Below, in pieces: positions 8,454 to 16,258 of a DNA stretch of 64,000 nucleotides. Numbering within the stretch: the stretch's first letter is position 1; every line of letters begins with the position of its first letter. This stretch comes from Herbaspirillum sp. Sphag64 (lineage in GTDB: Bacteria; Pseudomonadota; Gammaproteobacteria; Burkholderiales; Burkholderiaceae_D). The DNA is taken from contig NZ_JACHYE010000010.1 in NCBI RefSeq assembly GCF_014192645.1, positions 62,001-126,000 on the forward strand, given 5' to 3'. A program made the translations under genes and the position numbers. Below the pieces are notes generated by a model. The model was not told the DNA's origin and ran no database searches. It worked only from the letters and a program-made list of their open reading frames with translations.

Positions 8454-9128
8454 ATGACCGTGAAGCATATTTTGTTTGTATTAACAAACACACCCGAGAT
8501 TGGCCCTCACAAGCGCGCAACAGGATATTTTTTCTCCGAGGTCGCGCATCCTTATGAAGTGTTTGATCGTGCAGGGTTCGCCATTGAGTACGCTTCCCCT
8601 CTGGGCGGCACACCACCCGAAGATGGCTACGATGCAAGAGATCCTGTGCAGTCATCCTTCCGCGAGAGTAAGGCCATCCGCCGTATGGCGCGCAGCCGCA
8701 AGCTCTCTGAAGTCGATGTCCTCGACTACGATGCGGTTTTCTTCCCCGGTGGCTTGGGACCGATGATGGACATCGCCGTTGACCCCGAAGTCAAGCGCGT
8801 TGTTGCGCGTGCCTGGGATGCAGGTAAGATCGTCGCCGCTGTGTGTCATGGCCCAGCGGCATTTTTAGGTGTGACCTTGGCTGATGGCACCCAATTGATC
8901 CGGAATCGCAAGCTGACCTCTTTCTCCAACGAGGAAGAAGCAGGTTACGCCCAGGCCGATGTACCATTCCTGCTGGAAGACGCGCTGCGTGCTGAAGGTG
9001 CCGACTATACGGCAACGGAGGTATGGCAAGCCAAGGTCGTCATTGATGGCCGTTTGTTTACCGGTCAAAACCCAGCATCGGCAGGCCCGCTGGCACAAGC
9101 AATCGTTACAGCACTTCAAGGAGAATAA
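8454..9128 (+). CDS. DJ-1/PfpI family type 1 glutamine amidotransferase-like protein
   Basis: A 224-residue DJ-1/PfpI-superfamily protein of the Hsp31-like branch. The nucleophile elbow AAVCHGPAAF supplies the conserved Cys and adjacent His, and VFFPGGLGPMMD forms the upstream loop. Members act as glutathione-independent glyoxalases, deglycases or chaperones. The ATG at 8454 has AGGAG 6 bases upstream; the frame opens earlier at 8421 without a site. It is followed within 2 bases by a monooxygenase gene, so they form one operon. The shared promoter with an aldehyde dehydrogenase suggests reactive-carbonyl detoxification, which is inference. Confidence 0.9.
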   Translation: MTVKHILFVLTNTPEIGPHKRATGYFFSEVAHPYEVFDRAGFAIEYASPLGGTPPEDGYDARDPVQSSFRESKAIRRMARSRKLSEVDVLDYDAVFFPGGLGPMMDIAVDPEVKRVVARAWDAGKIVAAVCHGPAAFLGVTLADGTQLIRNRKLTSFSNEEEAGYAQADVPFLLEDALRAEGADYTATEVWQAKVVIDGRLFTGQNPASAGPLAQAIVTALQGE

Positions 9129-9130
9129 GC

Positions 9131-9433
9131 ATGAGTACAAGTACACCAATCACCATCGTCGCCCGTTGGCAGCCACACAAGGAATCGTATGATGAAGTCC
9201 GCGCCATCATCAGCCAGTTACGTCCAAAATCGCTGGCAGAGCCCGGTTGCCTCGGCTACGAAGTGTTCGAAAGCACGGATGCGTCAGGCACGATTCTCTT
9301 GCTAGAGCATTACCGCGACGCAGAGGCGTTGGAGGCACACAAGCAGTCTGAGCATTACCAAACGTTCGTGGTGGGACAAGCCCTGGCCCTGCTGGCTGAC
9401 CGCAAGGTTGAGGTCTTGCAGGCACGCACGTGA
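9131..9433 (+). CDS. Putative quinol monooxygenase (ABM domain)
   Basis: A 100-residue dimeric alpha/beta-barrel protein of the antibiotic-biosynthesis monooxygenase (YgiN-like) family. Typical features are ITIVARWQPHKE at the start, EPGCLGYEVFES, and the HKQSEHYQTF segment. These cofactor-free enzymes oxidise quinols or similar aromatics. It starts 2 bases after the DJ-1 stop codon with AGGAG just upstream, so the two are translationally close. It probably belongs to the same electrophile or quinone response. Confidence 0.87.
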   Translation: MSTSTPITIVARWQPHKESYDEVRAIISQLRPKSLAEPGCLGYEVFESTDASGTILLLEHYRDAEALEAHKQSEHYQTFVVGQALALLADRKVEVLQART

Positions 9434-9577
9434 TAACGACGGTCGACGTCGTTCGTTGTAAAAAGCCGGCATCGATGTGAACGCGGGTTTTTTGTTGTCC
9501 TTCCGATCCGCTTTCATCGCAGCGACCATTATTGGTGATTGATTTACTGCGATGAGAGCGCACCGAAAATAATACGC

Positions 9578-10186
9578 TCACTTCCAAGTCAGATAACCAA
9601 ACACGGCGCGCTGTACCCGCTGCCGCAGCGTACCGATCTCCCAATCGTCACGGGCACCCGCCGCATCGACCATGCCCCGAATAATGGCCAAAAGGTCCGC
9701 CGCCACTTCCGGAAACTGGACGCCCTGGGGCATATCCGGCTGTGCCAGTATCGTCAACATCATCGTGTGCAGGCTTGCCGCATAACCGCGCAAATCCGCT
9801 TCAACCGGTAAGCGTTGTTCCTCCGCATCGAGGATTTTCGCCAGAGCAGGGCGGGTGAGTTGTTGTGCGATGGCGATATCAATCAACTGCTCCAACGCAA
9901 CCCGTCCTCCTTCTTCGAGACGGATTGCCTCCAGCTTCTCCATGAGCGTCGTGACCTGCTCAATGATCAACGCTTTGGTAATGGCGTCACGCGAGGGAAA
10001 GTATTGATACAGCGAGCCAATACTGACACCAGCCTTTGCTGCCACCGAGTTGGTGGAACACGCGGTCAGGCCATCTGTTTCCAGAATGTGAGCGGCAGCT
10101 TGCAAGATAGCCTCAACCGTTGCCACAGCGCGGGCTTGTAAGGGCTTTTTACGAGGTGCAAGGGCGAGGTTGGCTTTGCGTTGCAT
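9578..10186 (-). CDS. TetR family transcriptional regulator
   Basis: A TetR/AcrR-type regulator of about 202 residues. The helix-turn-helix is in TVEAILQAAAHILETDGLTACSTNSVAAKAGVSIGSLYQYFPSRDA; the C-terminal ligand domain is variable. I chose the start MQRKANLAL at 10186; the open frame begins 14 residues earlier, inside the probable operator. It is divergent from the inositol-monophosphatase-like gene, with a perfect palindrome between them, so it probably represses that unit and itself. Confidence 0.9.
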   Translation of the reverse strand: MQRKANLALAPRKKPLQARAVATVEAILQAAAHILETDGLTACSTNSVAAKAGVSIGSLYQYFPSRDAITKALIIEQVTTLMEKLEAIRLEEGGRVALEQLIDIAIAQQLTRPALAKILDAEEQRLPVEADLRGYAASLHTMMLTILAQPDMPQGVQFPEVAADLLAIIRGMVDAAGARDDWEIGTLRQRVQRAVFGYLTWK

Positions 10187-10222
10187 AGCAGGGAATAAAA
10201 CGAGTATCAAAACTGAGTGATG

Positions 10223-10237
10223 ACTCATATTATGAGT
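10223..10237. promoter_or_regulatory. Perfect palindrome, candidate TetR operator
   Basis: ACTCATA-T-TATGAGT is a perfect 7+1+7 palindrome between the divergent TetR and inositol-monophosphatase-like starts. Neighbouring GAGTG/ACTGAGTGA copies extend the pattern. Location and symmetry fit an autoregulatory TetR operator. Confidence 0.6.
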
Positions 10238-10267
10238 GCGTTACCAGCAAAGCACAAGTTCTACGCC

Positions 10268-11080
10268 ATGACGACTCCCAACACCCTCTCTGACGATGCA
10301 GTGCTGCTACAGCAGACCGCGCAGGTCATCCACCGCACCGGCAACATGCTGCTTGAACGCTTTAACCCCAAAGCGCGCCCGACAGACTTGCCAACGCTAC
10401 TTGCCGCCATTGATGCCAATGACCAGGCGGTCACCGCGTATTTGCGCCAGCAGCTACAAGAGATTCGTCCGCAAGCCGGCTGGATCGAAGACGAAAAAGC
10501 CAACGGCCCGCTGCCACCGGGTGAATGGTGGGTGGTTGATCCGGTTGAAGGGAATATCAACCACATCCACGGCATGTACGGCTGGAGCGTCACGGCCACA
10601 CTGGTGCGCGACAACCGCATCGTGCTCACCGTCGTCGACGAGCCGCTGGCCGCGCGCGTCTATACCGCGCTGCATGGCGGTGGCGCCTGCCTCAATGGCG
10701 AGAAACTGCAAGTCTCCTCCAAGCAAGATCTCCGTGCCGCACTGGTCAGCACCGGACAGGCAACACCGGGAGAGGACGCCGGCACCTTGGAACGCCTAGG
10801 CAGCTCGATCACCGCCATGCTCAAGACCACCTTGCTGGTGAAAGCCGCCGTACCTGCCACGATGCAGTTAATTGATGTAGCAGCAGGGCGGATTGACGCC
10901 TTCTGGCAACCCGGCAACGTGCTCTCTGGGCAGGTCGCAGGTGCGCTTCTGGTAAGGGAAGCAGGAGGTATCGTTACCGATTGGGACGGTGCCAACTGGG
11001 AATTGAACAGCCCCCATTTCTTAGCCACGACTCCCGGAGTACAGACAGCCATCGTGCAGGTCTTACGTCAGCTTGCCTGA
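10268..11080 (+). CDS. Inositol monophosphatase family protein with altered metal site
   Basis: A protein of about 270 residues with the inositol monophosphatase fold. The core motif usually written DPLDGTxNF is DPVEGNINHIHG here, so the second metal-binding Asp is Glu. The usual C-terminal WDxAAG is LSGQVAG followed by the conserved ALLVREAGG, so that Asp is absent. This suggests altered catalysis or another substrate. An alternative in-frame start at 10232 would overlap the TetR palindrome; 10268 is preferred although neither has a strong ribosome site. It is divergent from the TetR gene, and an NAD(P)-binding protein follows on the same strand. Confidence 0.82.
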   Translation: MTTPNTLSDDAVLLQQTAQVIHRTGNMLLERFNPKARPTDLPTLLAAIDANDQAVTAYLRQQLQEIRPQAGWIEDEKANGPLPPGEWWVVDPVEGNINHIHGMYGWSVTATLVRDNRIVLTVVDEPLAARVYTALHGGGACLNGEKLQVSSKQDLRAALVSTGQATPGEDAGTLERLGSSITAMLKTTLLVKAAVPATMQLIDVAAGRIDAFWQPGNVLSGQVAGALLVREAGGIVTDWDGANWELNSPHFLATTPGVQTAIVQVLRQLA

Positions 11081-11120
11081 TCGTCTGCCAGCAATCATTC
11101 ACCTCAAACAGAGAACCCAA

Positions 11121-11783
11121 ATGGAAACATTCGCAGTCATTGGCGCCAGCAGTGGAACCGGACGAGAGATCGTCCGCCTGCTCGCCAGTCGTGGACAACA
11201 GGTACGCGCCATCGCCAGACGTCCCGTAGAAGCCAGTCAATTTGTCGCGCCCTACAGCGCAGACGTCACCGATGCAAAGGCAATCGCCAAGGCACTGGAT
11301 GGTGAGTTCACCGCGATCTTCTTCACGGTCGATATTCACAAACGGTTTGCCTCCAAAGAGGAAGTCCGGTCGCTCATGTTCGACGGTTTCATGCATACAA
11401 TTCGTGCCGCCAAGCGGCAACGCGTGCCGCCGCGCATTGTGCTGCTGTCGGTGATCGGGCCAGACAAACCATCATGGGTCTGGCACCTTCTCAACCTGTT
11501 CAAGCGGGGGATGAAACAGAATGTTGTGGATCGCGAAGCCGCACTGTTGCAAAGTGGCCTGCCTTACGTCATTGCCCGTGCAGCAAGACTGGTCGACCCG
11601 GCTGACCCAATGCGCGCAACCGCAATCACACCAGCAACCCACAGTCTCGATATGAAGCGCACCATCGCGCGAAGCGATTTAGCCCTCGCGCTGGTGAATG
11701 CCGCGCAGGCAGCGCCGGCGTGCAGTACCTGGGATATGTTTTATGACGATGTGGCGACGCTACCTGACTGGGCCACAACATAG
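11121..11783 (+). CDS. NAD(P)-binding Rossmann protein (NmrA/atypical SDR)
   Basis: A 220-residue atypical short-chain dehydrogenase. The nucleotide-binding loop VIGASSGTGREIVRLLASRG is at residues about 5-24, followed by VRAIARR, which suggests NADP preference, and SADVTDAKAI. It lacks a classical Tyr-x-x-x-Lys dyad. It may be an NmrA-like redox sensor or a reductase. It lies 40 bases after the inositol-monophosphatase-like gene, probably in one operon under the TetR regulator. Confidence 0.85.
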   Translation: METFAVIGASSGTGREIVRLLASRGQQVRAIARRPVEASQFVAPYSADVTDAKAIAKALDGEFTAIFFTVDIHKRFASKEEVRSLMFDGFMHTIRAAKRQRVPPRIVLLSVIGPDKPSWVWHLLNLFKRGMKQNVVDREAALLQSGLPYVIARAARLVDPADPMRATAITPATHSLDMKRTIARSDLALALVNAAQAAPACSTWDMFYDDVATLPDWATT

Positions 11784-11811
11784 AGACCATCAAGGATGGA
11801 GAGGTGTCGCT

Positions 11812-12213
11812 GGCAGTTGGGTTGCCTCTGGGTTGATGCGCACCCAGGCGCGCATGTTGAAAAGCCCATTCTTCCTGGCAAACGTTGCGCTCTCGGTGTT
11901 GGTATTTACCGCCATGTTTGCGGGCTATACCTATCTGGCAGAAATGCTCGAAAAGGCTGCCGGCATCGCGCCCGCCCAAGGAGGCTGGTGGCTGATGGGT
12001 TTTGGCGCAGTAGGCTTGGTCGGCAATTGGCTCGGTGGGTTATGGGTAGATCAAAAGCCGCTCGCGACTACGGCGTTTTTCTGTGTTCTACTTGCGCTGG
12101 GCATGGCTATCTCGTCCTGGGGGCCCGGTCACGTAGGCTATCTTTCCGCAGCTATCGCACTACTTGCTGTTGTCGCGGCACTATTGATCGCCAAGCTATC
12201 TCCAGCCAACTAA
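11812..12213 (+). pseudogene. Remnant of an MFS efflux transporter
   Basis: The frame encodes about 130 residues resembling the second half of a major facilitator drug-efflux permease. A linker and TM7-like segment (MLKSPFFLANVALSVLVFTAMFAGYTYL) are followed by GLVGNWLGGLWVDQKPL and a short final helix. The N-terminal six helices are missing, and the region between the middle and last helices looks shortened. No plausible start or ribosome site precedes it. It starts about 30 bases after the SDR gene and is best read as a decayed gene. Confidence 0.65.
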
Positions 12214-12536
12214 TTGATATACCCCCGACCGTGGGAGCATGCTCGCCATGGAATGGAAGATGACCTACACCTTAAGTCAGTTTTAGCCGGATTTCAGATA
12301 AAGTAAAGATATCCGAATAACAGATAAATTAAAAATATCTGTATGCCAGATATTTTCGAAACGGCTGAATAGCAGATAAACCCGCCTTAGCAAGAGAAGT
12401 GACACTACACAGAAGCGCCCTCCAATGTATAGTGGTCTACTAAACCCCGCCCCGCATGTCTCCCCAACTGATTTCACCGTCCAACGTATCGGCGCAGTGA
12501 CATCAGCAGCCCTTCATGCGCGCGTCAGGTAACGGG
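12214..12536. other. Non-coding gap with repeated CAGATA words
   Basis: No gene seen. CAGATA occurs at about 12294, 12319, 12346 and 12372, with an inverted ATATCTG near 12335, in an AT-rich 90-bp tract. The CAGATAA/CAGATAT variants suggest a protein-binding array or a decayed repeat. Confidence 0.4.
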
Positions 12537-12917
12537 TTACACCGCAGCGTCCATCGCTTCCATGTCGTTCAGGCACTCCACCTGCCGCCGCGCCTCATCG
12601 CGCAACAAACCAGCAGAGGCAATCGACATGCGCATCAACTGATCGGCCAGCACAATGCCAATTGCTGGTGCTGCCTTGTGAGCAGGCTCAGCGTCTTCAT
12701 TGGCTTCGCGTTCGAGTTTGCTGGTATAGATCAATTGCAGGCAAGCCTGAATGCCGGTGGAGATATCGAGCGTGGTCTCCAGCAAGTTGCCATACAGGCT
12801 GCCTTGCTGGATGCCTTCTATCCAGTGAAAGTCTTGGTGGGTAGGATCGGGATGGTGTTGATTTTGTTGTTGTTCATCGTCGTGCGCGGTGCTGGCATTA
12901 CTGTCAATGTGGGTCAT
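12537..12917 (-). CDS. Hypothetical protein downstream of a structured leader RNA
   Basis: A 126-residue protein that I do not recognise. Its N-terminus is hydrophilic and rich in His, Gln and Asp (DDEQQQNQHHPDPTHQD); the middle is helical (GNLLETTLDISTGIQACLQLIY) and the end is helical with KAAPAIGIVLADQLMRMSIASAGLLRDEARRQ. There is no signal peptide. The start at 12917 has GGAGG 5 bases upstream; the frame runs 21 residues further into the leader. It resembles small orphan proteins of Pseudomonas and relatives in size and composition, but I cannot name a family. Confidence 0.65.
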   Translation of the reverse strand: MTHIDSNASTAHDDEQQQNQHHPDPTHQDFHWIEGIQQGSLYGNLLETTLDISTGIQACLQLIYTSKLEREANEDAEPAHKAAPAIGIVLADQLMRMSIASAGLLRDEARRQVECLNDMEAMDAAV

Positions 12918-12952
12918 GAAGCCTCCGTAGATGCAGGACAAAACCCGACAAC

Positions 12953-13112
12953 GCCTCAAGGGTGAGGGTGGCGGGCACAAGACAGGGTTGACGAACCGGA
13001 CATACGATCAGAACCGGCATACCCGAAGGTATCCCTGCCCAGGCCCGCCGTAGAGACGTGCAAAGACAGGGCGAAAAAAACGCGTCGACAAAGGACGCGG
13101 CATTTCGCCGAT
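12953..13112 (-). ncRNA. Structured leader RNA element (copy A)
   Basis: Read on the minus strand, two elaborate structures precede the gene at 12917. The first is GGCGAAA...TTTCGCC (13070-13109) enclosing hairpin CGCGTC/GACGCG followed by seven T. The second is a long helix GGCGGGC...GCCCGCC (12970-13049) with an inner helix GGGCAGGG/CCCTGTCTT, a TTCG-capped hairpin ATACC/GGTAT, and a CCGG/CCGG hairpin. The copy at 50680-50812 has the same order of helices with different stem bases, i.e. compensatory changes. Short conserved words are CTAYGG, TTCGG, GCCGGTT and CAACCCT. Confidence 0.7.
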
Positions 13113-13180
13113 CGTATGTAATAGGTCGTCAAACCTGACTCCCTTTTTGTTGGGAGCGCGTCAAGAATACCGGGGGGTAA

Positions 13181-13655
13181 AACGGGGGTCAATGGTTATT
13201 GTCTGATTGTTATCAGGAGAAGTAGCAGTACCTTCGGTGAGCTAGCAATGTGTTCGTACGATCAACTTAATCCATTGATAGTGATTTAAGTATTAATTTT
13301 CTATTGAGAACAACTTCCTAGTCCGAGGGCTATTGTTTCGTTGCGATAATAAAGTTTGAAAAATATTATTTAATTAAATGCCCTGTCATTAAATCGGCTT
13401 TTACTCCTCTCAGCGAATTTGGAGCTACTAAATCTCATCATCTGTGTGGCCGAACGAGTGCGGCCATATCATAGAGTTTGAAAATTGTGTCAGCGAAGGC
13501 TTGAAGTTTCGCAAGATCAGTTATTCGGTGATAATTCGCGTATTTTCCCGATGAGCAAGCATGTTATGCTCTCGGCGATTACGGGATTTAACCAGAAGTC
13601 ACCTGCCAAGATTTTTCTTTGCACTAGCGTCCTACAGCCAGACCGAGGAGAAGAT
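13181..13655. other. AT-rich non-coding region before the accessory cassette
   Basis: No supported gene. The AT content rises sharply from about 13200, marking the left edge of the cassette. The frame at 13485 could extend the GNAT-like gene upstream but lacks a ribosome site. I see no clear promoter, integrase or terminal repeat. Confidence 0.5.
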
Positions 13656-14333
13656 TTGAACTTCACGATGGAAGACATTCGCAGGGCGTTAGACACGGTT
13701 TCGCTCGCTAACATTGCTGCCGGGAAAATCTCCTCCGGTAAGTTAGTCGGCAAAGCCGGAGAAGTCGACTATGCGATCTACGCCGGATGGGATTTATTGT
13801 TTGCGAACCTGTGTGACCGCTCTTGGGGGGCCTTTAATGTCACACTTTTGCGCTATATCCAATCACTGGAAGCTCAAGGTGTCGACGTTGATCCAATCTT
13901 GGAGGTGGCACAGTTAGAAGACTATCACTGGCGCTGGCTAGATAAGAGCTTGCACTACAAAGGCAACTGCTATCAGTGGTTCTTCCTTCTCGCGGAAGGC
14001 TACCCTCAGGCGGCATGCCTCATCTATCACCCGAAAGCGAGTGTAGTTGGAGCTGGCGATATTTTCTATATTGAATACATTGCGGCTGCACCATGGAATC
14101 GGGAGAATGTATTCGCAGATCGTATTTTCAAAGGTGTAGGGCCAAAGTTGTTGGACTGCGTCGTTAGCTATGCACAGGAGGATCTTCAACTTCAGCCAGG
14201 ATTCTCGTTGCACTCTCTTCCCAAAGCTGAACAATTCTATGAACGTATTGGGATGAAAGCTTTTCAAGCATACGATAAACCAGGTCTGAAATTCTTTGAG
14301 TGGGTAGCTCCCGAATCAATGGTGAAAGGATAA
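13656..14333 (+). CDS. GNAT-like acetyltransferase domain protein
   Basis: About 225 residues from the TTG at 13656, which has GAGGAG 5 bases upstream; in-frame ATGs at 13551 and 13668 are alternatives. The C-terminal half looks like a GNAT fold: FYIEYIAAAPWNRENVF, GVGPKLLDCVVSYAQE as the acetyl-CoA loop region, and LHSLPKAEQFYERIGM as the final strand-helix. The N-terminal 100 residues are unfamiliar. It is the first gene of a tight unit with an ImmA/IrrE peptidase (4-base gap) and a beta-family protein. A toxin-like or modifying role is possible but not shown. Confidence 0.72.
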   Translation: MNFTMEDIRRALDTVSLANIAAGKISSGKLVGKAGEVDYAIYAGWDLLFANLCDRSWGAFNVTLLRYIQSLEAQGVDVDPILEVAQLEDYHWRWLDKSLHYKGNCYQWFFLLAEGYPQAACLIYHPKASVVGAGDIFYIEYIAAAPWNRENVFADRIFKGVGPKLLDCVVSYAQEDLQLQPGFSLHSLPKAEQFYERIGMKAFQAYDKPGLKFFEWVAPESMVKG

Positions 14334-14337
14334 TTGT

Positions 14338-15198
14338 ATGAAAATCCTGAACACGCTTGAAGAAGATTTTCCTTGCCCTCCGTCTACAGCGGTCGAACCG
14401 AGGAAGTTTTATGAGGCATTCCTTAAAGCTGACGCGATCCTTGCCGCTGCGCCAAAAAAATATCGCGAGACAGTCGAAACTCGCCTACCGGAGTTGATGA
14501 GCTTTATCTATCACGGCGGCGATGCTGCGGCAGCGCTCTTCCGAAAACGGGATGACGCATCAGAGGTGCTGATCAATCTATGGCTGTCCTCCGTGAGGCG
14601 AGCAGCGGGATGGTATGTCGCAGCTAACTCACTTCCTTCGTTCAAGGGCTTAGATAAGTCAATCTACACCGACATACCCAAGAAATTCAAGGATGCAGCA
14701 AGACTTCCCGATATAGGACCTTATTTGGCAGATTATGGCATCGTTATAATTTGGGAGGAGTCAATTCCCTCAATGAAGCTTGATGGCGCTGTATTCTCGC
14801 TCCCTTCTGGACACATAGTTGTTGCACTCAGTTTGAGGTATGCGCGATTAGATCATTTCTGGTTTACCTTGATGCATGAGCTCGCGCACGTGATATTACA
14901 TGCCGATCAATTAGATAACCCAATTCTTGATGACTTCGATGTTGAGACCGATAGTCTTGTGGAAAAACAAGCTGACCGCCTTGCTTCGGATAGTCTAATT
15001 CCTCGAAATGAATGGCGTAGCTGTCCAGCTCGTTACACCAATTCTGTAAACGATATTATCAATTTTGCGGAACAGTTAGGTATTGCACCCCAAGTCGTGG
15101 CCGGGCGTCTGCAGCGAGAGCAAAAGCGGTACGATCTGTTCTCCGAAATCATCAATAAATACAACGTGCGAGATATATTGAATGGCACTGAACTATAA
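14338..15198 (+). CDS. ImmA/IrrE family metallo-endopeptidase
   Basis: A 286-residue predicted zinc peptidase. The active-site helix is LMHELAHVILH (HExxH) with a downstream EKQADRLASDSLIP supplying the third ligand, exactly the ImmA/IrrE (COG2856) arrangement. The N-terminal 150 residues are helical without an obvious helix-turn-helix, so it is not a standard HTH-ImmA fusion. Relatives cleave repressors or antitoxins to switch on mobile elements or stress responses. It overlaps the next gene by 17 bases, which suggests coupled translation. The target may be encoded in the cassette, but no repressor is visible. Confidence 0.87.
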   Translation: MKILNTLEEDFPCPPSTAVEPRKFYEAFLKADAILAAAPKKYRETVETRLPELMSFIYHGGDAAAALFRKRDDASEVLINLWLSSVRRAAGWYVAANSLPSFKGLDKSIYTDIPKKFKDAARLPDIGPYLADYGIVIIWEESIPSMKLDGAVFSLPSGHIVVALSLRYARLDHFWFTLMHELAHVILHADQLDNPILDDFDVETDSLVEKQADRLASDSLIPRNEWRSCPARYTNSVNDIINFAEQLGIAPQVVAGRLQREQKRYDLFSEIINKYNVRDILNGTEL

Positions 15199-16258
15199 CT
15201 ACACGCCCTTTTTTAAATTCAAAGGTAACGAGGTCGCAGGCCTCTCCATGCTGAATAGTAGGCTGAAGGAAGAGCTCACCCCGTTCTTTGATTTTGCACG
15301 CAAAGATGGAATGAGTCGCCTTGATTTTGAAAAATCAGTTGCGGTGTGCGCGAAAAAAGCCAAAAAATATCTCAAAGAATTTTCGTATATATTTATTGAT
15401 TCATTCGATATTCCAGATTCAATAGCTTACGCAACAACTCCAAACTGTAGAGTTATTATTGAAGAATTTTTTGACTTCGAATACGTTCCTGTTATTGGAC
15501 TGGACCGCGCGGCCAACCATAATAAAGCTATTTTTGATGCAAAGGCGAAGGGGGAGATAATTTCCGACAAAGTCGCGATACGATTTCAGCCGGAGGAATT
15601 CTCGTCGTTCAATCTGATTGAAAGCGAGTTGTTGGACCTCATCAGAAAAGGAACAATTTTTTTTTCAGACTGGATTTTCATATTTGACTGTCGGGTGTGC
15701 CTGCAGAGTAATCGACTGAAGCTTGCCAGCGAGATCGCAAATTTTACCCTATCTGCTGATAAAGCCTTTGAGGTCGGGAAGTACATTGTAGTGGGGTCTT
15801 CAATACCTGCATCGATTACGGATATCGCCAAGCCAAGTGATGAGTCGCTAGTGCCGAGAGCCGAACTCGAAATTTTTCATACCGCGCAATCTATGGCAGA
15901 GGGAATTGTCCTGTCGCTTGGCGATTACACCATCGTCAGCCCACTCTACTCCGATCTTACAATTGCGCCCGAATTGCTACTCAGTGTGACAGCACCCAAG
16001 GTTTTTTATACGTACGAACATCAACATTACATCGCTAGAGGAGGTCGAATAAAAACTGGTGGCTATGGTCAATATGATTCAATCTGCGTGGAAATTTCCC
16101 AGAAGAGCTTTTATCGAAAGTCTCACTATTCTTGGGGCGATAATTTTATTCAAGAACGCGCAGATGGGAAAGGAAGTAACAATGTCACCCCTTCAACAAT
16201 CCTGAAGCCAACGATATGTGCTCATATTGAGTATATGTCACGGGATTATCCGAAGTAA
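15182..16258 (+). CDS. Beta protein / sce7725 family protein
   Basis: A 358-residue protein. The N-terminal YTPFFKFKGNEVAGLSML matches the start of the phage 'beta protein' (sce7725) family, which opens with YxPxLKxKxgExxAL. The body is alpha/beta with no membrane segment and no catalytic motif that I can assign. In other genomes this family often sits beside sce7726-type nucleases, as here. It overlaps the peptidase gene by 17 bases and, tail to tail, the sce7726-like gene by 74 bases. The molecular function is unknown; involvement in phage conflict is inference. Confidence 0.75.
   Translation: MALNYNYTPFFKFKGNEVAGLSMLNSRLKEELTPFFDFARKDGMSRLDFEKSVAVCAKKAKKYLKEFSYIFIDSFDIPDSIAYATTPNCRVIIEEFFDFEYVPVIGLDRAANHNKAIFDAKAKGEIISDKVAIRFQPEEFSSFNLIESELLDLIRKGTIFFSDWIFIFDCRVCLQSNRLKLASEIANFTLSADKAFEVGKYIVVGSSIPASITDIAKPSDESLVPRAELEIFHTAQSMAEGIVLSLGDYTIVSPLYSDLTIAPELLLSVTAPKVFYTYEHQHYIARGGRIKTGGYGQYDSICVEISQKSFYRKSHYSWGDNFIQERADGKGSNNVTPSTILKPTICAHIEYMSRDYPK

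Noticed and set aside
12283-12477. 64-residue minus-strand frame in the CAGATA gap
   Set aside because: No ribosome site and no recognisable protein features; AT-rich chance frame.
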